Shown: piece by piece, positions 33,319-40,440 of the stretch
Numbering within the stretch: the first letter of the stretch is position 1
How the letters are laid out: every line of letters begins with the position of its first letter
Source: Sediminibacter sp. Hel_I_10
GTDB taxonomy: Bacteria; Bacteroidota; Bacteroidia; Flavobacteriales; Flavobacteriaceae
NCBI RefSeq assembly: GCF_000688335.1
Contig: NZ_JHZX01000001.1
Coordinates: forward strand, 930,001 to 994,000
Length of the DNA: 64,000 bases
Direction: 5' to 3'
Made by a program: the position numbers and the translations under genes
The notes under the pieces: model-generated
Database searches by the model: none
Seen by the model: only the letters and a program-made list of their open reading frames with translations
Told to the model about the DNA's origin: nothing

Positions 33319-34773
33319 TTATAAAAGCGGCGCCCATAAACGGCTCACAGATTCTTGTAGTTTACACCAATTAGAACGATCTATCCAACGCTCAAGGTCT
33401 AGTTTCTCACAGGATTTTAAATCGTCTTCAAAATGAGATTTCAGCTCTTTTGCTTTTTCAGAATTATAGAGTAAGGCATTGATCTCAAAATTGATATTGA
33501 AACTTCTATTATCTAAATTACAAGTTCCAACGGTGGCAAAAGTATCATCAACCACCATGGTTTTAGCATGTATAAACCCTTTTTCATACAGATAAACTCC
33601 TACCCCAGCATCTAAAAGCTTTTCTAAATATGAGGCGCTAGCGTGCTGAGCTATCCAAGAATCTGATATTTTAGGAATAATTAACCTTACGTCTATCCCA
33701 ATTTTTGCGGCAATTTGCAAGGCCGTTACAATTTGATCATTTGGAATGAAATAGGGTGTGGTGATATACACATATTCTTCGGCATTATTAATGGCCGTCA
33801 ACAGTGCTTCCATAATATTGGCCCAATCGGTATCAGGACCACTAGCCGCTATTTGCACCGCTACATTCTCCTCGCATTCAATGTCTGGAAAATAAGTCGA
33901 TTTAATTTCTATAGCCTCATCTGTAACAAAGTCCCAAGTAGTTAAAAAGTGAAACTGCAGTACCTTTACGGCCTCGCCAGCAATTCTTAAATGCGTATCT
34001 CTCCAATAGCGCTGTTTTCTGTGCGGTCCGTTAATATAGCCATCTGTAATATTAATACCGCCTACATAGCCTATTTGGCCATCAATAACTGCAATTTTAC
34101 GATGATTTCTATAATTGGTTTTTCCGGTTAAACTTGAAAACAAAACAGGCATAAACGGTGCGTGATGCACACCGCTTTCGTTCATTTCTCGCTTGTGTTT
34201 AGATGAAATACTGCTACCTACATCATCATAGCTTAGTTTAACTTCAACACCTTCTTTAGCTTTCTTACAAATAATATCTAAAAGTTCTGAGCCAATCTCT
34301 CCTTCTTCTAAAACATAGTACTCTAAATGGATATGATGTTTGGCATTTCTTAAATCTTCAAACAGTCTTTTAAATTTAGCTTCACCATTTCTTAATATAT
34401 CCACCTCATTTTTGATGGTCAATGGAGACTGGTCACTTTTCTTCAATAAGCGCACAAGCTTGATTTTATCATCAATAAGCTCTTCCACTTTTTTAAGATC
34501 GCCTTCTTTAATACGTAAGTTATTACCAACTTTGGTGATGACTTCTGAATTGGAGATGTCCTTTCTGTTGAAAAGCTTTGTTTTTCGGTATTGCTGCCCG
34601 AATAAATAATAAACCACTAACCCCAAATATGGAAAAAGGGCAAGCACAAGAATATAGCTAATGGTCTTTGTGGGGTTTTTATTTTTTAAAAGAATTACGA
34701 TGATAGCAGAAATCGCCACCAAGTAATTAATGATGATAACAATGCTCCAAATATTACGTTCTAAAAAATCCAA
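33319..34773 (-). CDS. cls: Cardiolipin synthase (phospholipase D family)
   Basis: Condenses two phosphatidylglycerol molecules to cardiolipin at the inner membrane. 484 residues: two N-terminal membrane helices (about residues 8-30 and 40-60) and two HKD motifs, HRKIAVIDGQIGYVGG near 225 and HAKTMVVDDTFATVGTCN near 400. This is the ClsA layout. It lies 3 bases after the lytic transglycosylase gene and completes an envelope operon that starts with the alpha/beta hydrolase. Confidence 0.94.
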   Translation of the reverse strand: MDFLERNIWSIVIIINYLVAISAIIVILLKNKNPTKTISYILVLALFPYLGLVVYYLFGQQYRKTKLFNRKDISNSEVITKVGNNLRIKEGDLKKVEELIDDKIKLVRLLKKSDQSPLTIKNEVDILRNGEAKFKRLFEDLRNAKHHIHLEYYVLEEGEIGSELLDIICKKAKEGVEVKLSYDDVGSSISSKHKREMNESGVHHAPFMPVLFSSLTGKTNYRNHRKIAVIDGQIGYVGGINITDGYINGPHRKQRYWRDTHLRIAGEAVKVLQFHFLTTWDFVTDEAIEIKSTYFPDIECEENVAVQIAASGPDTDWANIMEALLTAINNAEEYVYITTPYFIPNDQIVTALQIAAKIGIDVRLIIPKISDSWIAQHASASYLEKLLDAGVGVYLYEKGFIHAKTMVVDDTFATVGTCNLDNRSFNINFEINALLYNSEKAKELKSHFEDDLKSCEKLDLERWIDRSNWCKLQESVSRLWAPLL

Positions 34774-34776
34774 GGG

Positions 34777-35733
34777 CTAAGGTTTTGCGGTATAATGACC
34801 TTTTTCAGGTATATCAATAACATATTTTTTACCTGAAGCATTGTTTAAATGATCTTCACGCAACCAAGGGTTATGAATTTTCAGGATCTTATAATTGATC
34901 CCATATTGTTTGGCGAACGCTGCAAAGTCGGTTACGGGTTTATCCAACTCTACTTGATACGTTGGAACATTCTTGTATAAATCTTCCGAAGAAAAATTGA
35001 AGCCATACTTTTTTGGGTTGCTTAAAATTTCTTTCAACGCAACTATTCTAAACATATATCGTCCGGTTTCTTCACCCAACAATAAGTCATAATAATCTTT
35101 GACGTCCTGCTCTTCCAATCGTCGTTCCATTCCAGATTTTCCAGCATTATAAGCTGCTGCAGCTAAGGTCCATGACCCTAATTTCTCTTTAGAATCTTTT
35201 AAATACTTACAAGCGACCTCGGTCGCTTTTTCAAGATGGTAACGCTCATCTACGTTATCATTAATTTCCATACCATTTTCTCGACCTGTGGCTGGCATAA
35301 TTTGCCAAAATCCACGAGCGCCTGCAGGTGATACAGCGTTTATTAAACCACTTTCTATAACTGCTAAATACTTAAAATCGTCAGGGATTCCATTCTTTTT
35401 CAATATCGGCTCTATAATAGGAAAATATTTACCCGCTCTTTTAAACATTAAAAGACCATTAGATTGCCAATAGGTATTGACCAAAAGCTCACGATCCATA
35501 CGCTCCAAAATATCAGGATTCTCTAAAGGCAATTGTTCTCCCGCGAAGTTCAAGTCTTCAGGAATAGATAATGCATAGACGTTATAATCTTTTGTGGAGG
35601 CTTCAGAGGTATTCTTTTGATTTTGTTTTGCTGTTTCAACTGAAGTTTGTTCAGTATTCTGATAGGCAAAAATGAAGAGCCCTGATGCGCAAATGAGACC
35701 AATTGCAGCTAAAATATTTTTTATGATTTTCAT
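34777..35733 (-). CDS. Membrane-anchored lytic transglycosylase (MltD-like)
   Basis: Cleaves peptidoglycan between MurNAc and GlcNAc with formation of the 1,6-anhydro end. 318 residues: a signal anchor (ILAAIGLICASGLFIFAY), a linker, then the goose-lysozyme-type SLT domain at about 100-240. The catalytic Glu is in VIESGLINAVSPAGARGFWQ, followed by MPATGRENG and AAAAYNAGKSGM. The C-terminal 60 residues (FAKQYGINYKILKIHNPWL) look like a degenerate LysM. It lies between the hydrolase and cls in one operon. Confidence 0.9.
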   Translation of the reverse strand: MKIIKNILAAIGLICASGLFIFAYQNTEQTSVETAKQNQKNTSEASTKDYNVYALSIPEDLNFAGEQLPLENPDILERMDRELLVNTYWQSNGLLMFKRAGKYFPIIEPILKKNGIPDDFKYLAVIESGLINAVSPAGARGFWQIMPATGRENGMEINDNVDERYHLEKATEVACKYLKDSKEKLGSWTLAAAAYNAGKSGMERRLEEQDVKDYYDLLLGEETGRYMFRIVALKEILSNPKKYGFNFSSEDLYKNVPTYQVELDKPVTDFAAFAKQYGINYKILKIHNPWLREDHLNNASGKKYVIDIPEKGHYTAKP

Positions 35734-35768
35734 CTTTTTCTTTTTTTTAAAAGTATTAAATAATCTGT

Positions 35769-36443
35769 TCAGTCTACGGATTCTGGCAGAATTAGTTTGG
35801 GTAAATTTTCATTAAACCATTTGTATTTATTTATAATCATGATATGGGTACCTCCCTTGATGATGATGCAGTTACCAACACAAGAATGCGGAAAAACAGC
35901 ATCATTATCTCCTTGAATATAAATGGCATCTTTATTTGGAGCATCTTGATCCCACTCTATCACTTGAGCAATAGCCCAGTCGAGGTATTGAGGATCACGA
36001 ACAGAAAGGTATTTTTTGTAAAGCTCAATACGTTTTGTAATGTTATCTCCAAAAGAATACTTGGCCAAAAGATCAATACTCCTCACCAATTGGGTGGGTA
36101 AAATTTTGTAAGCTTTAGTGTATTTCATCACCTTCATGCGCTTAGGCAACTCGTGCATAGACTTTACACTAGAAACGACAAAAAGCGCTCTTAATTTGAT
36201 ATGCTTTGACATTTCTTGAACTAAGATGCCTCCAAAGGACACTCCCAAAAGTACAACATCGTCATACTCAATCTTAGCAACCATACGTTTAGCATAAGAT
36301 TCTAACGTCTCATTGACTTCTGGCATCATCCACTTTAACCAATGAATCTTAAATTGATTTTCATCTAATTTAATATGTTCAAATATGGTCGGGTTAGCGG
36401 CCAATCCGGGCATTAAATAAACGTGTATTAATTTATTGTTCAT
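35769..36443 (-). CDS. Alpha/beta hydrolase
   Basis: 224-residue cytoplasmic protein with a full catalytic triad in the expected order: nucleophile Ser in LLGVSFGGILVQE near residue 70, Asp in IQGDNDAVFP near 180, and His in GGTHIMI near 201. The N-terminal LMPGLAANPTIFEH fits the oxyanion-hole loop. Substrate unknown. It heads the unit with the lytic transglycosylase and cardiolipin synthase. A strong promoter and a palindrome lie just upstream. Confidence 0.85.
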   Translation of the reverse strand: MNNKLIHVYLMPGLAANPTIFEHIKLDENQFKIHWLKWMMPEVNETLESYAKRMVAKIEYDDVVLLGVSFGGILVQEMSKHIKLRALFVVSSVKSMHELPKRMKVMKYTKAYKILPTQLVRSIDLLAKYSFGDNITKRIELYKKYLSVRDPQYLDWAIAQVIEWDQDAPNKDAIYIQGDNDAVFPHSCVGNCIIIKGGTHIMIINKYKWFNENLPKLILPESVD

Positions 36444-36483
36444 AACTTTCTACAAATGAGTATCTTGCTCGTATCTTATATTT

Positions 36484-36499
36484 TTCGTAAATTTACGAA
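36484..36499. promoter_or_regulatory. Perfect 16-bp palindrome, candidate operator
   Basis: TTCGTAAATTTACGAA is perfectly self-complementary. It lies between the predicted transcription start (about 36505) and the start codon of the alpha/beta hydrolase operon on the - strand, and upstream of the divergent GNAT gene. This is the position where a repressor would block both. Confidence 0.5.
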
Positions 36500-36511
36500 T
36501 ACAAAACTATG

Positions 36512-36541
36512 CAAAAGTATAGTTATACCCTACCAGCCAAA
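36512..36541 (-). promoter_or_regulatory. Promoter of the hydrolase-transglycosylase-cls operon
   Basis: On the - strand TTTG (36538-36541), an 18-base spacer and TACTTTTG (36512-36519) match the Bacteroidota consensus. The leader to the start codon at 36443 would be about 60 bases and contains the palindrome. Confidence 0.7.
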
Positions 36542-36562
36542 TAAATTAAACCCGTAATTACC

Positions 36563-36862
36563 ATGATTGATGCAGCAGAATTGACTGACAACGACTTCTT
36601 ACGCCAATTCGAATTTAAAACCGAAAATGGCTCCTTGGCTAAAATTGAATATTCATTACAGGATCGCAAAATTTTTCTTACAAAACTTTTTATTCCAGAA
36701 GGGTTGACAAATGAAGATTTCGAAGAAGAGTTTTTGACACTTGTATTTGAAAATATTAAAGAACGGGAAATAGGTGTGGTACCTACAAGTCCTGAAATAG
36801 CAAAATTTATTAGACGCCACCGAAAATATAAAAAATTACTTCCAGTAGGTATTCGAATATAA
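36563..36862 (+). CDS. Small GNAT-like N-acetyltransferase (YjdJ-type)
   Basis: 99 residues, the size of the short N-acetyltransferase family (Acetyltransf_CG-type) found in many bacteria. The fold pattern is visible in AKIEYSLQDRKIFLTKLFIP followed by a helix and PTSPEIAKFIRRHRKYKKLL, where the last segment is the usual phosphate-binding end. The length leaves only the CoA-binding core. It is divergent from the envelope operon and is followed by 219 bases without a gene. Substrate unknown. Confidence 0.75.
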   Translation: MIDAAELTDNDFLRQFEFKTENGSLAKIEYSLQDRKIFLTKLFIPEGLTNEDFEEEFLTLVFENIKEREIGVVPTSPEIAKFIRRHRKYKKLLPVGIRI

Positions 36863-37081
36863 CCCGTAGAACCCGTTGTTGGTGCTCTCTTTTATTTAAA
36901 CACCTCACCTCTACTTTCAATGGGTTTATTTTACCTCACTTAGTCATTAACAACATTATTTCCATTTTAAGAGCTCTTAACATAATACGCTAAATCTTAG
37001 TTAAACCCAATGATTACTTAGGTTGGAACCCGTTTTAAAGTTATATTAAGAGTAGTATTAATTTAAAACCGAAACGTAAAC
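36863..37081. other. 219-base gap before the DJ-1-type gene
   Basis: No gene and no standard promoter. CAATGGGTTTA (near 36917) and TAAACCCAATG (near 37003) are nearly complementary, but they are far apart and may be chance. Confidence 0.3.
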
Positions 37082-37642
37082 ATGGAAAATTTAAATAAGA
37101 AAACAGTTGCAATATTAGCAACAAACGGATTTGAAGAAAGTGAATTGAAACAACCAATGCATGCTTTAAAAGAAGCTGGAGCAGATGTTCACATCATTTC
37201 TGAAGATAAAGGAACTATTAAAGCTTGGGCCGATGGAAATTGGGGTAAGGATTACACTGTTGATAAAACATTAGCAGAAGTATCTCATTCTGATTATAAT
37301 GCGCTAGTGCTTCCTGGTGGTGTCATCAATCCAGATACATTAAGAAGAAATGAAGACGCATTATATTTTATTCGTTCATTCTTCGAAAACCACAAGCCAG
37401 TAGCAGCAATATGCCATGCACCTTGGTTGTTAGCCGAAGTTGGCGTAGTAAAAGATAGAAAAATTACATCATTTAGTTCTATAAAAACCGATATGGTCAA
37501 TGCAGGAGCTAATTGGGTAGATCAAGAAGTTGTGGTAGACCAAGGGCTAGTAACTAGTAGAAATCCTAACGATTTGCCAGCCTTTTGTGCAAAAATCGTA
37601 GAGGAAGTCTATGAAGGAAAACACGAAGAGCAAACTGCATAA
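37082..37642 (+). CDS. DJ-1/PfpI family protein (YhbO/general stress type)
   Basis: 186-residue class I glutamine amidotransferase-like protein. The nucleophilic cysteine is in AAICHAPWLLAE near residue 105, with the acidic residue of the family in NGFEESELKQPMHALKEAG near residue 18, and ALVLPGGVINPD near 78. Members act as deglycases, proteases or stress chaperones; which one applies is not certain. It precedes a Rho-N protein by 22 bases, and both are typical stress-induced cargo. The 219-base upstream region holds no recognisable standard promoter, so an alternative sigma factor is possible. Confidence 0.9.
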   Translation: MENLNKKTVAILATNGFEESELKQPMHALKEAGADVHIISEDKGTIKAWADGNWGKDYTVDKTLAEVSHSDYNALVLPGGVINPDTLRRNEDALYFIRSFFENHKPVAAICHAPWLLAEVGVVKDRKITSFSSIKTDMVNAGANWVDQEVVVDQGLVTSRNPNDLPAFCAKIVEEVYEGKHEEQTA

Positions 37643-37664
37643 TTAGCAATTAGTAATAAATGTA

Positions 37665-37919
37665 ATGGCAAAGCAAACAAATCATGGAGCGAGTATTAAA
37701 AATGACGCTCAGTATGAAGCTTTAAGAGATGAAGGCTACAGTAAGGAAAAGGCTGCTAGAATTGCGAATACGAAAAATTCTGGTGAAAAAGGCGGAAACG
37801 CAAAGCCTTATGAAGATCGAACCAAAGAGGAGCTTTACAAACAAGCTAAAGATATTGGTATCGAAGGACGTAGCACGATGAACAAGGAAGAACTTATAAA
37901 AGCTTTAAGACAAGATTGA
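37665..37919 (+). CDS. Small Rho termination factor N-terminal domain protein
   Basis: 84 residues, highly charged and glycine/lysine-rich. The N-terminal half (GASIKNDAQYEALRDEGYSK, KAARIANTK) resembles DUF7218-like small stress proteins. The C-terminal half is a Rho-N/SAP-like helix-extended-loop-helix (RTKEELYKQAKDIGIEGRST, NKEELIKALRQ) that usually binds nucleic acid. It lies 22 bases after the DJ-1-type gene and is followed by a strong terminator, so the two form an operon. Confidence 0.8.
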   Translation: MAKQTNHGASIKNDAQYEALRDEGYSKEKAARIANTKNSGEKGGNAKPYEDRTKEELYKQAKDIGIEGRSTMNKEELIKALRQD

Positions 37920-37941
37920 TTTAATTTTCCTTTTACATTTG

Positions 37942-37978
37942 AAAAAAGCAGAATCTATTTCTAGATTCTGCTTTTTTT
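37942..37978 (+). terminator. Bidirectional terminator after the Rho-N gene
   Basis: AAAAAAGCAGAATCT pairs with AGATTCTGCTTTTTT with a 6-base loop region. It lies between this gene and the convergent ACBP gene. Confidence 0.9.
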
Positions 37979-37997
37979 ATGTTGAAACCTGAACGGT

Positions 37998-38264
37998 TTA
38001 TTTTCTATATAAAAAGTAATTATTCACTAAATCGATATAGATGCGTTTAGCTTCATCTTGAGTAACATCCTGCACCTGAAATAAAGCGTTTGTCTTAAAT
38101 GCATTTATAATCGGCTTACTTCCATTTGGCCTACTATAATCATTGCTGGCTTTTTTATAATACGCATATAGTCTTAATAGAAAATCTGCTGGATAAGCTT
38201 CTTCAAAACTATTAATGCGCTCTACAGCTTCTTTAAACTCTTTATCAAGTTCTTGGGAGTTCAT
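37998..38264 (-). CDS. Acyl-CoA-binding protein
   Basis: 88-residue four-helix protein of the ACBP family, which binds long-chain acyl-CoA in the cytoplasm. The central signature FLLRLYAYYKKASNDYSRPN holds the Tyr and Lys that contact CoA. KPIINAFKTNALF replaces the usual KAKWDAW region, so it is somewhat diverged. The gene overlaps the 3' end of psd by 4 bases. Coupling to phospholipid synthesis genes fits a role in acyl-CoA supply. Confidence 0.85.
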   Translation of the reverse strand: MNSQELDKEFKEAVERINSFEEAYPADFLLRLYAYYKKASNDYSRPNGSKPIINAFKTNALFQVQDVTQDEAKRIYIDLVNNYFLYRK

Positions 38265-38914
38265 CGACGTTCTGCTATTATACTTTCACCACCTCGAACT
38301 CTCTGGTTAAGTTTAACCTTGATCTCTGCGTCTAACGGTAAAAACAGGTCTACTCTACTACCAAATTTAATAAAACCCGAATCAGAGCCTTGAATGGCCT
38401 TCTCATCTATTTTTGCATAATTGACAATTCGCTTGGCCAAGGCTCCAGCTATTTGTCTGTATAGTACTTTTCCGAAGTTTTCATTTTCAACCACTACCGT
38501 AGTTCTTTCATTTTCTTCACTAGCCTTTGGGTGCCAAGCGACGAGGTATTTTCCAGAGTGGTATTTACTATACACTATATTACCACTAGTGGGAAAACGG
38601 GTCACATGAACATTAAGCGGGGACATAAATACAGACACCTGAATGCGCTTATCGTTAAAAAATTCCTTTTCGAAAACTTCTTCAATAACAACAACCTTAC
38701 CATCTACTGGAGATAAGGCAGTATGTTCACCTAAAACCGTATTTCGTTTGGGATTTCTAAAAAATTGGAGAATTAATACCAAAAAAAGCGCTACCGCAAT
38801 CATTAAAGCAATGCGCAACCATGGTAACACAACCAAATAATCAATTAAAAATATCAAGCCTACCGTTAATGCCAGTGCTCCTAATATAATTTTATAGCCT
38901 TCTTTATGAAACAT
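38261..38914 (-). CDS. psd: Phosphatidylserine decarboxylase, short form
   Basis: Makes phosphatidylethanolamine from phosphatidylserine. 217 residues, the short soluble-tail type with two N-terminal membrane helices (about residues 9-26 and 32-50). The self-cleavage serine that becomes the pyruvoyl group is in FIKFGSRVDLFLP near residue 185. VFMSPLNVHVTRFP holds the conserved catalytic His. It overlaps cdsA by 11 bases and the ACBP gene by 4, so three consecutive lipid genes are translationally coupled. Confidence 0.94.
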   Translation of the reverse strand: MFHKEGYKIILGALALTVGLIFLIDYLVVLPWLRIALMIAVALFLVLILQFFRNPKRNTVLGEHTALSPVDGKVVVIEEVFEKEFFNDKRIQVSVFMSPLNVHVTRFPTSGNIVYSKYHSGKYLVAWHPKASEENERTTVVVENENFGKVLYRQIAGALAKRIVNYAKIDEKAIQGSDSGFIKFGSRVDLFLPLDAEIKVKLNQRVRGGESIIAERR

Positions 38915-39725
38915 ATGTGATTATTCTTAAATATAAAAATATGAATGGTGCTGCAAATATAATGCTATCTAATCTATCCAAGAGTCCGCCATGCCCTGGC
39001 ATGATAACACCGCTATCCTTAACATTAGCTTGACGCTTAAATTTTGATTCAATTAAGTCTCCTAAAGTACCAAAAACGCTAATAATAACGCTTAAAATAA
39101 GCCAATTGTTAAACGTTAATATCCCAATAAAATGACCTATAAAATAACTGGCTACACAGGCAAAAAACAGACCGCCTAAAAAGCCTTCTACTGTTTTCTT
39201 CGGAGATATGCTCGAGAATAATTTTTGTTTACCAAAGTTCTTACCTACAATATATGCAAAGGTATCATTTACCCAAACAAGAATAAAAGACCCTAGCAAG
39301 ATGAGAGGTGTAAATGTATTTTGAAAATTAGCTATGGAAATCAAAAACACAAAAGCACTCGATAAATAAAATGTTGTTATTATGAAACGTTTCGACTCAA
39401 ATAGCGGAATTGTTTTTTCTGAAAACAAATCTTTAATAAGTAGCAGCTCTACAAAAACGGAGAGCGTCAAAAGAATCTGAGACCCTTCATTGAACACTTC
39501 ATTCGCATCTGAAAACAATTTCCAATAGGAAAAGCCAAAATACAATATGCTAAATACGATATAAGGAGAAAAACTATTGAGACCAATAAGTTTTTTGAAC
39601 TCGCCCATACACACGAGACCGAAGATGTAGAATAAAATAATTAAAGCATGTTGCCAAAACAAAGATGCTATTAACAATACGATATAGATGATGCCAGACA
39701 GTAATCTTGTACGAAGTTCTTTCAT
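38904..39725 (-). CDS. cdsA: Phosphatidate cytidylyltransferase
   Basis: Makes CDP-diacylglycerol, the precursor of phosphatidylserine and phosphatidylglycerol. 273 residues with about 7 membrane helices. The CDS signature is at the C-terminus: SKFKRQANVKDSGVIMPGHG followed by GLLDRLDS. SPKKTVEGFLGG is the second conserved block. It starts directly after the LUD gene stop with no gap and overlaps psd by 11 bases. Confidence 0.95.
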   Translation of the reverse strand: MKELRTRLLSGIIYIVLLIASLFWQHALIILFYIFGLVCMGEFKKLIGLNSFSPYIVFSILYFGFSYWKLFSDANEVFNEGSQILLTLSVFVELLLIKDLFSEKTIPLFESKRFIITTFYLSSAFVFLISIANFQNTFTPLILLGSFILVWVNDTFAYIVGKNFGKQKLFSSISPKKTVEGFLGGLFFACVASYFIGHFIGILTFNNWLILSVIISVFGTLGDLIESKFKRQANVKDSGVIMPGHGGLLDRLDSIIFAAPFIFLYLRIITYVS

Positions 39726-40331
39726 CTATAAATCTTCTAGCAACAATAAATACAGGTTCTTTGAACTACTTCCGTAAGTTAAAAAATCCTTTTCTTCAAT
39801 AGTTTTAAAGTGCTTTATGGTAGTTATATTGGTAGGTATTTTTTGTTTGTTCTTTTTCTTGATCCCCTTCAAACCTTCACCAATATTCTCAACAAATTGA
39901 CTTGTGGTAGCAAAAATGATAAAGTCGTCTGGGAGCTCTTTTAATTTTTTCTCAGCAATTTGGTTGGATGAAATTAAAAGTGAACCATCATCAGAAATCA
40001 GGTATTCACAAGTCGAAAAAAAGTAAGCACTTTCAGATATTTTTTTTGTAGTACAAAAGTCAAAATCCTTAAAGAGGTTAGCTAATCTTTCATCAAAAAG
40101 AAGCACTTTTTCATCTTTCCAGCCATTTTCCTTTAAAATGTAGGATAAACTCTGCTGAATCTCCTGCATATTTTCACAATATAAAAATTTGCCACCGTTG
40201 GCCTTGAAATTTATAGTGAATTGTTCATCTACGGGCAGCTTAATTTCAGGCATGTATTTGCCTCTAGATTCGCTTTTTATGTTTTCTTCGGGCGTATTCT
40301 TTAATCCAAAGATTTTACGAAATAGACTCAT
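39726..40331 (-). CDS. LUD domain protein (lactate utilization/LutC-like)
   Basis: 201 residues. The LUD-type core is seen in YCENMQEIQQSLSYILKENG, CEYLISDDGSLLISSNQIAE and DDFIIFATTSQFVENI. The same gene sits between ftsH and cdsA in many flavobacteria, where the partner LutA and LutB genes are usually absent, as here. It is therefore unlikely to act in lactate oxidation; its true role is unknown. The gene is abutted to cdsA with no intergenic base. Confidence 0.8.
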   Translation of the reverse strand: MSLFRKIFGLKNTPEENIKSESRGKYMPEIKLPVDEQFTINFKANGGKFLYCENMQEIQQSLSYILKENGWKDEKVLLFDERLANLFKDFDFCTTKKISESAYFFSTCEYLISDDGSLLISSNQIAEKKLKELPDDFIIFATTSQFVENIGEGLKGIKKKNKQKIPTNITTIKHFKTIEEKDFLTYGSSSKNLYLLLLEDL

Positions 40332-40373
40332 GTAACGAAATAGCTATTAACCTTAGTTATACGTAGGTATTAC

Positions 40374-40381
40374 CAAATATA
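40374..40381 (-). promoter_or_regulatory. Putative -7 element of the LUD-cdsA-psd-ACBP operon
   Basis: TATATTTG on the - strand, 43 bases before the LUD gene start and downstream of ftsH. No -33 at standard spacing. Confidence 0.4.
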
Positions 40382-40440
40382 AAAAAACTTAAATTAACCT
40401 ATGGCTAATTCAAGTTTTTTATGTGTAATGTGTGACAAGA

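Noticed and set aside
34095-34104. TTTTACGATG inside cls as part of the ATCGTAAAA regulon
   Set aside because: It is a single copy in a coding region where the codons explain the bases. A chance match of this kind is expected once or twice per window.
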